Below are positions 50,658 to 61,100 of a DNA stretch of 64,000 nt, piece by piece. Every line of letters starts with the position of its first letter. Within the stretch, counting starts at the first letter, position 1. Both the position numbers and the translations under genes were made by a program. Below the pieces are notes generated by a model. The model was not told the DNA's origin. It worked only from the letters and a program-made list of their open reading frames with translations, and ran no database searches. Source of the DNA: MWCO01 sp964488865 (GTDB lineage Bacteria; Myxococcota_A; Polyangia; Polyangiales; Polyangiaceae); contig CAZAWR010000022.1 in NCBI GenBank assembly GCA_964488865.1, forward strand, positions 1 through 64,000, written 5' to 3'.

Positions 50658-51620
50658 TCACGGTCGGACCGGTGCCTTCCGCAAGCTGTCGATGCGAGCC
50701 TTGGCATGCGCGAGGTAGGGTTCGGGAGGCTTGCTGTCGACGTAGCGTTCCCAGGTCATCACAGCGCGAGAGCGGTCCTCGCGTTCGAGGGTGATGGCGA
50801 GGACGGCGGTCCATTCGTTCGGGTTGGTGAGGAACGGAAGGGAAGCTGGGTCCAGCGTAGCGAGTACAGCGGCCCCGTTGGATCGATGAAGCGTGTCGAG
50901 GACTGCGTCGGCCTGCTCGGACGAGGAGGCCCGGTCGAGGGCGAGGGCGAGCAGACCGAGGACGATGGGACTGTGTTTCGACAGGGGCAGGGAGCGCGCT
51001 TGGGAAAGCAGGGCCGTGGCTTCGTCCAGCCCGGAGGGGCCGCGGTTCATCGCGAGCGCGGCAGCCTCGAGCAGCACCGCGACCCGGTCGTCCGTGTCGG
51101 GAAGCAAGTCGAGCCTGGGGACGAGAATCCGGTAGGTCGCTGCGGCATCTTCGAGTGCGCCGGAGTGCTTCTGGGTGATGGCGAGGTCATGCAGAGCGCC
51201 GGGCTCCTCGAGGCTGCGCGGGTCGATGGCGCGAGCCTTCTGGAAGTCCTGCAGGGCGCGGTCGAAGTCGCGGAGGCGAACGTGGGCGCGCGCCGTGAGC
51301 ACGAGGGGCGCCGCCTTGCCTGGCAGGACTTGGTCGGCGAGGGACGCGGCTTCACGGGCAGAGGCGGGGGATCGGTCGAGCAGAGCGTGCCCCCGACCGA
51401 GCAGGTCGCAGTAACGAAGCAGGTGAGGTTGTCGAGCATGGTCCCAGATCGTCCATCGGGTCTGGCGCGATCGCTCGCCCCCCTTGCGGCACTCCTTCGG
51501 TCGTCCGGAAGCCTGGGCCGCCATGGCGAGGCGGTCGGAAGGTTGTGGGGCAGGCCCTCGTGGGGATGCGAGAAGGACGCCGAGGAGTACCGTGGTGCCG
51601 AGGAGGAGTACGGAGGCCAT
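50658..51620 (-). CDS. Exported TPR protein 1
   Basis: The 320-residue protein has an N-terminal hydrophobic stretch (ASVLLLGTTVLLGVLLASP) that looks like a signal peptide or anchor, then a basic linker and TPR-like helix pairs (GHALLDRSPASAREAASLADQVLPGKAAPLVLTARAHVRLRDFDRALQDFQKARAIDP; segment LTARAHVRLRDFDRALQDF). Its ATG overlaps the protease TGA (TGATG at 51622-51618), so the two are translationally coupled. The domain and the coupling suggest an assembly or maturation partner for the protease, which is inference. Confidence 0.78.
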   Translation of the reverse strand: MASVLLLGTTVLLGVLLASPRGPAPQPSDRLAMAAQASGRPKECRKGGERSRQTRWTIWDHARQPHLLRYCDLLGRGHALLDRSPASAREAASLADQVLPGKAAPLVLTARAHVRLRDFDRALQDFQKARAIDPRSLEEPGALHDLAITQKHSGALEDAAATYRILVPRLDLLPDTDDRVAVLLEAAALAMNRGPSGLDEATALLSQARSLPLSKHSPIVLGLLALALDRASSSEQADAVLDTLHRSNGAAVLATLDPASLPFLTNPNEWTAVLAITLEREDRSRAVMTWERYVDSKPPEPYLAHAKARIDSLRKAPVRP

Positions 51621-53983
51621 CAACGACGGATGGTATCGCTCTTCCTGCGCCTTGCAATGCCGACGCCCGCGAGGGCGATCAAGGCGGCCAACCACGGCGC
51701 CTGGGAGGGGCTGCCGGCGGTACGACAGCCGCAGCCATCGTCATCAGAATCGCTCGACGAAGCTGCAGGGCCGGAGGGCTCGCCGCTATCCTCCGGCACA
51801 TCGGCGTCGTGCTGTTCGGCATCAGGCGGCAGTTCGGCGTCCGTGCCGGCGTCCTCGGGGACATCGCCGGAGAACTCGAACTTCAAAGCGGAGTAGTAGC
51901 CGTCCTTGTCTCCCTTGTTGACGACCATGACGTAGGCCTTCGTGGCGCCGTCGGGGATTTCGATGGTTGCCCCCTTCCTGGACATGGCGAGGGCCGCGCA
52001 GTCGACGGGGTCGGAGGCGTTGGACGTCTTGTTCGCCCAGTCGAACGAGAGAGGCTCGTCGAAGCTGACGATGAAGGCAGGCGTGAAGGGCGTGCCGGGG
52101 TCGAGTGGGCTCGTCATGGAGGACGAGGCGTTGTACTGGACGAAGGACGCTTCGAACGCGGTCGCCAGCTCGGGCAGGGGGACTTCCGCCTGGAACGTGC
52201 CCGGGGCGTAAGAAAGCGAGCTTCCGGCGGCGAACATGCTCTTGCCAGCAGAGATGAAGGAGTTCGCCAACTCCGGCGACTTCGAGGCGATGGGGGTGCC
52301 GTCGTAAACGAAGGTACGCTGGCAAGTCGGCAGCACGCCGCGAGAGGTGAACTGCGCGGAGAGGTCATCGCCCACGGGCTGGCCGAGGGAAGACGCTGCG
52401 ACGGCGGCGACGAAGACCTCCGCGAGTTCCTCGAAGGCGAGGTCACCGGAAGCGGCGGTGCTGATGGCGGTGAAGATGGCCTCGTCGAAGGCGAACTTGT
52501 CGGCGTCGCTCGTGAGGGTGGAGCGGGTAGCCCACAGGGCGGCGGAGAAGAACTCCGAGTCGACGTGGACCTCGCCGGCGAGATGGGACGGGCACGTGTT
52601 GGCGTTCTCGAGGTGGCGGATGGCGTCGTCGCCGGTCTCCTGGCTGGCGTACTCGCCGCTGGCGGGGTCTCCGGTGATGGCGCTGGAGAAGAAGTCGGCG
52701 AGCGCTTCGTTCATGGAACCGGGGGAGGCGGAGGCACCTTGCTCATCGAGGTGCCACCAGCCCACGAGCTTGATGGTGGTGCCGACCACGGAGTGGCCGA
52801 ACTCGTGGTAGACGACGTCGCCGTCGTAGGAGTAGTCGACCTTGACGCCCTGACCGAAGGCGAGGGCGCCGCCTGTGATCTCGGGCCAGATCATGGATAC
52901 GAGCTGACCGAACGCGGGGTCCCAGCCGACCGAGAAGGCGTTGGAGAAGGGCTCGAGGGGGATGCTCGTGTCCTTCATCTTGTTGAGGTCCATGGTGTCC
53001 AAGCCGGCGGGCATCATGAGGTTGGCGATGAGGAACAGGGGCTTGGAGCTTGCTTCGAGCTCGAAGGCGGGGTCGAACTGCTTGAAGTACTCGTAGGCCT
53101 TCGCTGCGTGGTAGAAGAGAGCGACCTGGGCGTGGGGGTCTCCGCCGGACGTGTGATCTTCGAGCTCGTACTGAAGGAAGTCTTCGTTGGTTTCGTCGGC
53201 TTCGGCATTCTGCAGCAGCTCGCAGACGTGGACGTCGAACTTGAAGCCGGAGTAGTCGATCTGGCGGGTCTTCTGGGTATCGACGCAGTTGTAGGAGACG
53301 AGCAGATCGTTTTGTGGGATCGCCAGCGTGTCGCCAATGGGCAGCTCGACCTGGATGGTGGAGGGCGACGAGACGGGGTTGAACTCGTGTACGTTAGCAA
53401 GGTTCTTGTGGCGCACGAGGTTGTGGACCGTGAGGACCTGGCCCGAGTCGGCGTCGACGATGACGACGGGGGCATAGGGGATGGGAAGCATAGACGGAGG
53501 GAGCACGGAGTAGACGAGCCGGCCTCCTTGTTCGGTGGGCCAGACGAGCAAGCGCGTGTTGGCTGCGGAGGCTTGGAGTCCGGTCCGTTGGGAGGCGGTG
53601 AAGGCGGCAGCGGACGGCGCGATCTTGGGGAGGACGGAGCTGGGCATCCGGTGTTCGATCTTGGAGGTGGCGAGGCGGGAGACGCCGTGGACGTCGACGG
53701 CGATCGAAGCGCCTCGACCGAAGACGGGGACGCCCATGTGCTCCTGCCGGAAGCGGAGCACGCGAAGGCCACCCACGACGCGCTCGCGGTCGAACGCGAG
53801 CTGGACGTGAGCGGGAATGCCGGCGCTCTTGCGCAGAGCGATCTGGGCTGATTCGATGGGCTTCGCGGGCGAGACGCGCAGTTCGCTTGGGACGTCGACG
53901 ACGAAGCGGGGAGGAGCGGCGGTGGCAGAAGCCGCCAGGGTCAAGGCGATCAGGCTCGAAGAGAGGGTGAGGAGACTTCGCAC
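51620..53983 (-). CDS. Secreted thermolysin-like metalloprotease with MYXO-CTERM tail
   Basis: The 787-residue precursor has a signal peptide (SLLTLSSSLIALTLAASATA), an FTP-like propeptide region (FRQEHMGVPVFGRGASIAVDVHGV), a gluzincin-type zinc site HEFGHSVVGTTIKLVGWW with GSMNEALADFFSS as the downstream acidic ligand region, and a C-terminal MYXO-CTERM-type tail: an acidic run, GCGCRTAG, a membrane helix (WLAALIALAGVGIA) and a basic end. Fungalysin/thermolysin-like families share this layout. The tail is known to be handled by a myxosortase, so the product may be surface attached. Start is GTG 53983 because a GGAGG lies eight bases before it. Confidence 0.9.
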   Translation of the reverse strand: MRSLLTLSSSLIALTLAASATAAPPRFVVDVPSELRVSPAKPIESAQIALRKSAGIPAHVQLAFDRERVVGGLRVLRFRQEHMGVPVFGRGASIAVDVHGVSRLATSKIEHRMPSSVLPKIAPSAAAFTASQRTGLQASAANTRLLVWPTEQGGRLVYSVLPPSMLPIPYAPVVIVDADSGQVLTVHNLVRHKNLANVHEFNPVSSPSTIQVELPIGDTLAIPQNDLLVSYNCVDTQKTRQIDYSGFKFDVHVCELLQNAEADETNEDFLQYELEDHTSGGDPHAQVALFYHAAKAYEYFKQFDPAFELEASSKPLFLIANLMMPAGLDTMDLNKMKDTSIPLEPFSNAFSVGWDPAFGQLVSMIWPEITGGALAFGQGVKVDYSYDGDVVYHEFGHSVVGTTIKLVGWWHLDEQGASASPGSMNEALADFFSSAITGDPASGEYASQETGDDAIRHLENANTCPSHLAGEVHVDSEFFSAALWATRSTLTSDADKFAFDEAIFTAISTAASGDLAFEELAEVFVAAVAASSLGQPVGDDLSAQFTSRGVLPTCQRTFVYDGTPIASKSPELANSFISAGKSMFAAGSSLSYAPGTFQAEVPLPELATAFEASFVQYNASSSMTSPLDPGTPFTPAFIVSFDEPLSFDWANKTSNASDPVDCAALAMSRKGATIEIPDGATKAYVMVVNKGDKDGYYSALKFEFSGDVPEDAGTDAELPPDAEQHDADVPEDSGEPSGPAASSSDSDDDGCGCRTAGSPSQAPWLAALIALAGVGIARRRKSDTIRR

Positions 53984-53991
53984 GGCACGCA

Positions 53992-53996
53992 CCTCC
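53992..53996 (-). promoter_or_regulatory. Shine-Dalgarno that sets the GTG start of the protease
   Basis: GGAGG (minus strand) is eight bases before the GTG at 53983. The in-frame GTG at 53992 overlaps this site, so the downstream one is the better start. Confidence 0.7.
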
Positions 53997-54099
53997 GGGA
54001 TGGATGGAAGAGGGTAGTCGGGGGAGAGTGTAGGAAGCGCAGGGGGAGCGCGCAACCGGTGTAAAGTTGCGGTCGGGCTACGCGGGTCAGGGCGAGCGG

Positions 54100-55398
54100 T
54101 TACTTGGTTCCGAACGGGTGATTTCGGACCATGATGGCTTCGCGGCCGGGCCCGACGGAGACGAGATCGCACGGGACGCCGCAGGCGGACTCGATGAAGT
54201 GGACGTATTCCTTGGCGGCCTGGGGGAGGTCGTCGAAGCTGCGGACCTGGTCGAGGGGCTCGGACCAGCCCGGCAAGTCTTCGTAGACGGGGGTGACGCC
54301 GTCGAGGTGGTCGAAGCGGCTGACGGGCAGGACGGGAGTGCGTCCCTCGGGGGTGTCGTAGGCGACGCAGACGCGGAGGGGACCGATGCCGGTGAGGACA
54401 TCGAGTTTGGTGAGCACGAGGGAGTCGAGGCCGTTGACGCGCACGGCGTAGCGGAGGGCGGGCAGATCGAGCCAGCCGGCGCGACGTGGGCGGCCGGTGA
54501 CGGAGCCGAACTCGGCGCCGACCTTTCGCATATGGGCGCCGGCGTCATCGTGGAGTTCGGTGGGGAAGGGTCCGCCGCCGACACGAGTGACGTAGGCCTT
54601 GGCGGCACCGACGACGCGGGAGATGGCGCGTGGGCCGATACCGGAGCCGGTACAGGCGCCTCCGGCGGTGGCGGAGGAGGAGGTCACGAAGGGGTAGGTG
54701 CCGTGGTCGATGTCGAGGAGGGTGCCCTGGGCGCCTTCGAACAGGACGCTCTGGCCTTTCTGGAGTCGGTCCTGGAGCAGGGCGGAGGTGTCGGCGAGCA
54801 AGGGGACGATCCGTTCGGCGAGGGGCACGAGGTCGGCGATGAGGTCGCGGGTCTTGGGCAGGGGTTGGTTTCGCGATTGGAAGAACGGGGCCCAGGCCTG
54901 CAAGGACGACTCGAGCAACTCGGAGGCGCGGTTCAGGTCACGCAGGACGACGGCGGGCAGACCGCGTCGGGCGGCTTTGTCTTCGTAGGCGGGACCGATG
55001 CCGCGACGGGTGGTGCCAATGGCGTTGCCCTCGGACAGCGCTTGCTCGCGAAGCGCGTCGGCGAGGACGTGGTGCGGGAGGATGAGATGGGCACGGTAGG
55101 AGATGAAGAGGCGACCGGACACGGGGTGTCCGCGTCTGGCGAGGTCATCGATCTCCTCGACGAGGAGCTTGGGGTCGACGACCATGCCGTGGCCCATCAC
55201 GCAGGTTTTGTCGTGTCGGAGGATGCCGCTTGGGACGAGGCGTACGATGATCTTGTCTCCGTCCACGACGAGGGTATGGCCTGCATTGGGACCGCCGGCG
55301 TAGCGGGCGACGACGTCCGCGGATTCGGCGAGGTAGTCGACGATCTTGCCTTTACCCTCATCGCCCCATTGGGCGCCGACGACGACGACAGCAGTCAT
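54100..55398 (-). CDS. purA: Adenylosuccinate synthetase
   Basis: PurA converts IMP and aspartate to adenylosuccinate with GTP, the first committed step to AMP. The 432-residue protein has the family motif GAQWGDEGKGKIVDYLAE at the N-terminus, GRPRRAGWLDLPALRYAVRVNG, and LTGIGPLRVCVAYDTPEG. The ATG at 55398 has GGAGG five bases upstream (minus strand CTGGAGGTCTC). It is monocistronic as far as the window shows, with the SUMF1-type lipoprotein gene 40 bp upstream in the same direction. Confidence 0.97.
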   Translation of the reverse strand: MTAVVVVGAQWGDEGKGKIVDYLAESADVVARYAGGPNAGHTLVVDGDKIIVRLVPSGILRHDKTCVMGHGMVVDPKLLVEEIDDLARRGHPVSGRLFISYRAHLILPHHVLADALREQALSEGNAIGTTRRGIGPAYEDKAARRGLPAVVLRDLNRASELLESSLQAWAPFFQSRNQPLPKTRDLIADLVPLAERIVPLLADTSALLQDRLQKGQSVLFEGAQGTLLDIDHGTYPFVTSSSATAGGACTGSGIGPRAISRVVGAAKAYVTRVGGGPFPTELHDDAGAHMRKVGAEFGSVTGRPRRAGWLDLPALRYAVRVNGLDSLVLTKLDVLTGIGPLRVCVAYDTPEGRTPVLPVSRFDHLDGVTPVYEDLPGWSEPLDQVRSFDDLPQAAKEYVHFIESACGVPCDLVSVGPGREAIMVRNHPFGTK

Positions 55399-55438
55399 GA
55401 GACCTCCAGTGCGCGCAGTCCGACGGATGGACGACGCA

Positions 55439-56464
55439 TCAGCGCTTGGTTCTTTGGGGCTCCACCTTTTTCTTGGAGGGGCCCGGGGGATGGATGGGTT
55501 GGGGGACGGGAGCGCGGTCCTCGGGTTTGACTTCAGGAGGAGGGGAGGAGCCGGGCGGTACGAAAGCGGGGGCGCCTTCGGGGTCCTTGCAGCATCGGAA
55601 AGCGATGAAGTAGTAGGTGAAGTCGGGGGTGTGGCTCGTGGTCATGGGTCGACACGCGTTGCGGACGTGGCCCCAGGCACCGCCCTTGAGACCGGCCCAC
55701 TGGGACTTTTGCTTGTCGCGCTCAGCTCGCGTGACCCACTCGTCGAAGTTGCCGGTGAGGTCGTGCACACCGTATCCGGATACGCAGTCTTGCATGGCAC
55801 CGGAGGGGACGCTCTGGTCGAGGCGGGACAGCTCGCGCAGGGCGACGTCTTTGTCGTTCGAGTAGGCGGCGGACAGGCGGGGATCGATCCACAGGTTGTC
55901 GATGTTGCACTTCGTGTTGTCGCGCTTCCATCCGTAGGGGAAAGGGGTCTCGTCGGGCCCTTCGCAGGCGGCGACCCACTCCCAATCCCAGCACGTGCGC
56001 TTGCCCAAGCTGCGACACGTGGCTTCCGCGTCGTACCAGGACACCATCCATGAGGGATGGCCGCCCTCTCGGTTGGGATACTCGTACTTGTCGATGCAAT
56101 AGGACAGCGGGTGCCTCGTCCCCTTGCACGTGGTGGAGCCCCGCTCGAACTCGTGGCAGAGCGTCAAGCGGTTGGGCATATTGTACTCGGTGAAGACGCA
56201 CTTCCTATCCACATCGGGACAGAAGTTGTGCTGCACATGAACCATGTCCGCGGGACACGGCGACGGGGGTGGGGCGGCAGCGTCGGGCGGGTCGGCGACG
56301 GAGGCAACGGGAGGCTGCTGGTCAGGCCGGGGAGGAGGTGGAGGGGCATCCGGCGCGGGTTCGTTTCTGGCGGAGGGAGCGCGTTGGGGGGTGGAGGCAC
56401 CGCAGGCGACCGTGGAAGCGACGGCGAGCGCGAGGAGGAGGCTCGGAGGTCGGGACGGTCTCAT
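55439..56464 (-). CDS. SUMF1/FGE-sulfatase-domain lipoprotein
   Basis: The 341-residue protein has a lipoprotein signal (LALAVASTVAC, Cys21), a Pro-rich linker (residues 35-75) and a SUMF1-type domain (about 85-310) with GYGVHDLTGNFDEWVTR, LKGGAWGHVRNACRPMT and FRCCKD. Many proteins of this fold lack formylglycine-generating activity; the two catalytic Cys of FGE cannot be confirmed here although several Cys are present (for example ENGLISH TEXT: four Cys pairs around ECS, TCWDWEWVAAC). Signal Cys suggests membrane anchoring. The ATG at 56464 is chosen because the upstream frame would put a long extension before the signal. Confidence 0.8.
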   Translation of the reverse strand: MRPSRPPSLLLALAVASTVACGASTPQRAPSARNEPAPDAPPPPPRPDQQPPVASVADPPDAAAPPPSPCPADMVHVQHNFCPDVDRKCVFTEYNMPNRLTLCHEFERGSTTCKGTRHPLSYCIDKYEYPNREGGHPSWMVSWYDAEATCRSLGKRTCWDWEWVAACEGPDETPFPYGWKRDNTKCNIDNLWIDPRLSAAYSNDKDVALRELSRLDQSVPSGAMQDCVSGYGVHDLTGNFDEWVTRAERDKQKSQWAGLKGGAWGHVRNACRPMTTSHTPDFTYYFIAFRCCKDPEGAPAFVPPGSSPPPEVKPEDRAPVPQPIHPPGPSKKKVEPQRTKR

Positions 56465-56621
56465 GGGCGCGATTCTCACCACAGGCTGTCGGGTTTGACC
56501 AGCGGGGGGATGGCAAAAAATCGTTACCCTGAGGTTCAATGGATGGTGTTGCCCCGATACCTTCGGGGGTCCCCTTCCCCTCGTTGCCGTCCGGAACCGC
56601 AGCAATCGCAGAGTTTCTTAG

Positions 56622-56638
56622 TCGGCATTGCCCTTGCA
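56622..56638 (+). promoter_or_regulatory. Possible sigma-54 promoter of the ECF sigma gene
   Basis: TCGGCAT-N5-TTGCA keeps GG (56624-56625) and GC (56636-56637) 10 bases apart. The -12 half TTGCA is consensus; the -24 half has GGCA but CGGCAT instead of TGGCAC. It lies about 57 bases before the ATG at 56695. It is weaker than the one at 5018. Confidence 0.45.
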
Positions 56639-56694
56639 CAGGTGGGCGTCGCACGGCGGCACAAGACGCTGTCGATTTCCGCACGGAGACGCAC

Positions 56695-57279
56695 ATGGCA
56701 ATGCTTCCCGACACGAACCTGATTTTCAGCGCGCAGAATGGCGATACGAAGTCCCTCGAGGAGCTTGCGAGGCGCATTCGGCCGCACGTGGAACGGCAGT
56801 TGACACGGTATCCCGTGTCCGAAGAGGACCGGCGCGACCTGCTGCAGAGCACGCTGATGCAAGTCATTCGAAAGATTTCGTCGTTTCGAGGCGATGCGAG
56901 CTTCTCCACGTGGTTGTTCCGGGTGACTGCGAACGAGGCGCTGATGATGATGCGTTCCCATCGACGTCACCGTGCGCGTCTGGTGGAGGGGATGGACATG
57001 GAGGAGCTTGGCGCGCTATCGGATGCTGGCGTGGCGAGTGACGGGATCTCGCAGGCGGTGACGAGCGAGCGTGATGCGCGGGTTCGTGAGGCGCTGGATG
57101 ACCTTCCGGAGTCGTATCGTTCGGTGGTGGTCGCGCACTATCATCAGGACCTTGGTTTGCAGGAGATCGCGGATCGCCTTCGCATCTCCGAGTCTGCGGT
57201 GAGGTCCCGCCTGCACCGGGCGCGGTCCCGGTTGCGCGACGTTCTGGTTGCGGATTCCTCCACGTCGCTCGCGGCGTAA
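56695..57279 (+). CDS. ECF-type RNA polymerase sigma factor
   Basis: The 194-residue protein has sigma region 2 (about residues 24-90: RRDLLQSTLMQVIRKISSFRGDASFSTWLFRVTANEALMMMR) and region 4 (about 129-182: REALDDLPESYRSVVVAHYHQDLGLQEIADRLRISESAVRSRLHRARSRLRD; segments LPESYRSVVVAHYHQDL, ISESAVRSRLHRARSRL). No anti-sigma gene is adjacent in the window. The ATG at 56695 has GGAG six bases upstream. It is divergent from the SUMF1 lipoprotein. Confidence 0.9.
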   Translation: MAMLPDTNLIFSAQNGDTKSLEELARRIRPHVERQLTRYPVSEEDRRDLLQSTLMQVIRKISSFRGDASFSTWLFRVTANEALMMMRSHRRHRARLVEGMDMEELGALSDAGVASDGISQAVTSERDARVREALDDLPESYRSVVVAHYHQDLGLQEIADRLRISESAVRSRLHRARSRLRDVLVADSSTSLAA

Positions 57280-57369
57280 CTGCCCGTTCAAGCCCGAACG
57301 AGCGTTCCCGACGATTCCGACCAAGTTGTCCTTGGACGGCGGGGCTGTTCGTGCGAGCATATTGCCCAC

Positions 57370-58065
57370 ATGCTCGCACCTCGTGTCATCGTGTTCGATC
57401 TGGATGGTACCCTCCTGGACACCAGTCCGGACCTGGCATCGTCCTGCAACCATGCGCTCGAGGTGTTCGGCCGCCCTGCTCTGCCCATCGAGGAGATCAA
57501 GCGGTACGTAGGGGACGGCGCACGACGGTTGATGTCTCGTGCGGCGCGGATGAAGGACGGCGATCCGGACTTGGAGGGGATCGTCGAGGAATTCATTCGG
57601 CACTACCAGGCGCATCCGATTCAGCGGACGACGTGGATGCCGTATGCCACGCACGCGCTCGAGGAGCTTTCGGAGATGCCGCTGGCAATTTGCACGAACA
57701 AGCCGCGCGCGATCACGGACAGCATCTTGAAGGCGCTTCACGCGGAGGAACGGTTCTCGGTGGTGGTGGGCGGAGGCGATCTGGCGAGGAACAAGCCGGC
57801 CCCGGATCCGCTGCGACACATTGCGTCTGTGCTGGGGGTAGATCCGAAGGAGCTGGTGATGGTGGGGGACGGCCCGCAGGACGTGCTGTGCGGAAAGAGC
57901 GTGGGAGCGCGGACGGTGGCGGTCGCGACGGGCTACACGTCGGAGGCATTTCTGCGTGAGCTTCACCCGGACATGCTGTTGGACGACCTACGGATCTTGC
58001 CGGACATCGTCAATCGCTGGCGCGAGGCGACTGTTCGGGCGCGTCGTTCTCAGGTACCGATGTAG
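57370..58065 (+). CDS. gph: Phosphoglycolate phosphatase-like HAD hydrolase
   Basis: The 231-residue protein has the HAD motifs: Asp10-Asp12 in VFDLDGTLLDT, the Ser/Thr motif region ICTNKPRAIT, Lys in NKPAPDPL and the GDGPQDVLCGKSVGA loop. Gph removes phosphate from 2-phosphoglycolate; many paralogues have other substrates, so the substrate is inferred. ATG at 57370 is used. It is between the ECF gene and the kinase, all in one direction. Confidence 0.85.
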   Translation: MLAPRVIVFDLDGTLLDTSPDLASSCNHALEVFGRPALPIEEIKRYVGDGARRLMSRAARMKDGDPDLEGIVEEFIRHYQAHPIQRTTWMPYATHALEELSEMPLAICTNKPRAITDSILKALHAEERFSVVVGGGDLARNKPAPDPLRHIASVLGVDPKELVMVGDGPQDVLCGKSVGARTVAVATGYTSEAFLRELHPDMLLDDLRILPDIVNRWREATVRARRSQVPM

Positions 58066-58134
58066 GGGCGCGGTAGAAGGGCGCGCTCTTTTCCCATCTT
58101 GCGCTCGTGGGCGTGACGTAGACTTGGCCGGCTC

Positions 58135-61100
58135 ATGGGCCATGCACGTCATCATCTCGATGCTTTCGTAGAGCTCCCTCGTTTGCCGGAGGACGCTCGT
58201 CGTGGTGCGTGGCGGCAGGCGATGGCATCGCTGGCTGCGCAATCGGCGGACCAGATTCCCGTACCTTTGGAAGGGACGAACCCTCAATACCTGGAGGAAA
58301 GTGTCCGTTGGGCCTTGTCCGAAGGGTTGATGGACGACCTTGGATGGTTGTCGTCTGCGCACGCGGCGGGCGCCCTGTACGAGCTTGCGGCGACACTTCC
58401 GGTGGGCACCGAGCGACGCGAGGTGGGACGTCGTGTGTTGATGCGGCTGACGGAAGGGGATGCTGCGACGTTCGTGGCGTTGGCGCAGCGGCTGGCGCAG
58501 GGATCGCGTCGGGGGCTGAGCGGGCCAGGCGTTCGGTCGCGGGTGGCGCTGGCGCTCGACTTGCCTGTAGGGTTCGCGACGGGTGCGGACGGTCTTGCCC
58601 TCTCGTTGCTGACGCGACCTGAGTTGGAGAGGGTTTGGTTGACGGAGCCGTCGACGGGCTCGTTGCCTTCGCGACGGCTGGCTGCGCGCTTGTTGGAGCG
58701 AGCGGCGTGCGAGGCGTTGCGGAGGTCTTCGGACCCGCTGGGTTCGGTGGTGTCGGTGTTCGAGCGGCCTGGCGTGCTGACCACGTGGACGCGGTTGTTG
58801 CTGGACCGGGAGCCGCTCGTGTGGCGGCACGTGGCATCTGCGCGGGGGTTGCTCTCGAAGCGGATACCGATGTTCGAGGGAGAGATTGCGCGAGACCTCG
58901 ATCCGATGCTCTCGCCTACGGAGTGGCGACGGGCAGCGACATCGGCGGCGGCTGCGGTTGCGGTGGATCCGGAAGGGGCACTCGAGCGGTGTCGCGGGCT
59001 TCTGCACGGCCGGGTGTTTCACCAGGACCCGGGGGTTGCGAGTGCGATGGTGCTGGGGCTATCGCGTGCGGTGGACGCGGAGCCGGAAGCCTCGGAGGCG
59101 TTGCTGGAGGACCTCGTCCGGGCGGGGGGGTTCGATGCGATCGAGGCGTTGGTGCGAGTACGCCAGGAGCATGTGAGCTCGACTCTGGGAACCCGCGCGG
59201 CGGACCTGGCGCGACGCCGCATCGCCAGCCACGACTTCGATCCGTCCGGCGACGATGGCAGGGAGGCTTTGCTTGGTGCCCTGGAGGAGGAGCTTCGCCC
59301 GCCCGAGGAGCGCGACACGCTGCGGGACCTGCGAGAGGAGCTTCGCGAAGCGCACACCGCGTTCGTGACGGAAGGGGCACGGGCGGCCTTCGCGCGGGCT
59401 CTAGGTGTGGTGAAGCGTGCGGATCGGCTCCTGGACGATCTCGAAGCGACGAGCGATGCGACAGCGGAGCAGAGACGGCAGGCCTTCTTCATCCTTCGTG
59501 AGCTCGATCGAACGTTGCTCGAAACGTCGGTGCTGTCCGATCTGCTCGCCCTCGGGGGAAAGGCGGACACGTCATTCGTGCCCCTGGACGAGCAGCTCGG
59601 GAGATTGACGGACTGGCTCTGCGGCGTGGAGGTCGCATCGACGGGGGAGGACGGGAACGCGGAGCACTACACGCTGCACCTGCATCGATTCCGGGCCATG
59701 CTGCACCTGGTCGACGCCGACGATGTCGTGGCTGCAGATCACCCCACGGGGAGGCGAGAACGAAAGCTCAGGACGACGCGATGGCTGCTCGAGCGGGTGT
59801 CTCACGATGGGCCGTCGTCGTTGCGGCGGGTCGTGGCGGCATCGGCGGCGCGGGCGTGTGATGCGTTGTTGCGCGAAGAGGTGGGTGAGCTGTCGGACAT
59901 TCTGGTGCTCGTGACGGACCATGTGCACGACCCGGTGGCGGTGACGACGATGGCGGAGGCCGCGATGGATCCGTCGATGGTGTTGATCTTTCACGGCTAT
60001 GCGCGGTATCTGGCGGGCTGTCAGCGAGCGCCGCGGATGACGAGCGGGTCCTTGGCGGCGTTGGACATGCTGAACGAGATGATCGAGAGCATGCCGGTGG
60101 CGGGGCCGCCGCGCGTGGAGGCATTGCGAGGGGCGCTCGTTGGGTACGCGGCGTCGCTCGGGTCGCTGCTCTCGGTGCGAAGTCTTTCGCAGGTTGCGGG
60201 GGACGAGGGTGCGGGGACGTCGCGCATTCCGCCGCTCGCCGGGACTGCGGGGTTGCTGGCACGGCTTGCGGCAGGGGCACGGCGTCGGCTCGGGGCGTGG
60301 CCGGGGGACGAGCCACCGATGAGCCGATTGGCATTGCAGCGGATCGACACGGGTGTGGAGCACGCCTTGCGAGGGGATCCGACCCCGTTGCGCGATGCGG
60401 TTTCGACGGGGCTGGCGACACTGCGGGACGAGCTTCCGTTGCATCTGGCGGACGTGGCGGACCACGCGCTCGGTCGACTGTTGATTTTGCCTGCGGAGCA
60501 TCCGGAGGATGTGGCCTTGGAGACGCGGCGCCCGCGCGTGCAGTCCACGCCGGTGTTGCCTGCGTGGATGCCGCCGAGCCGTATTCTGGGTGGGTTTCAC
60601 GTGCTGCGTCCACTGGGGTTCGGCGCGGTCGGGTCTGTGTTCGTTGCGTGTCGGGTGGAGGATCGGACCCAGCGTCATCCTGTGCGGTTCGCGCTGAAGG
60701 TTCCGGAGTACGGCGGGGACGTGGCGCACACGCTGTCTCAAACTGAGTTCTTGGAGCTGTTTCGGGAGGAAGCCCATGCGCTGCTGGCCATCCCGCAGCA
60801 CCCGAACCTGGCGCGTCTCGTCACGTTCGATGCGGGAGCCAGGCCGAAGCCCATCCTGGTGATGGGGCTCGTGGAAGGACCCACGCTGCAGAGGCTCATC
60901 GACACGCGCGTACTCGAGACCGACCGTGTGATCGCGATACTCGACGGGGTGGCTGCCGGCCTCGAGGCCATGCACGCGATCGGGGTGGGGCATCTCGACG
61001 TGAAGCCTGGCAACGTGATTCTTCGGGCCTCGGAGGAGGCGGTCCCTCTGTCAACGGACCTCGATCTTTCGCGAACGCAGCGCGTGTCTCGCATCCCCTT

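Noticed and set aside
51545..53851. A 768-codon plus-strand frame opposite the metalloprotease
   Set aside because: Val/Gly/Asp-rich shadow; the opposite strand has a zinc site, a signal peptide and a sorting tail.
54067..55530. A 487-codon plus-strand frame opposite purA
   Set aside because: Gly/Asp/Val-rich antisense product; PurA on the minus strand is unambiguous.
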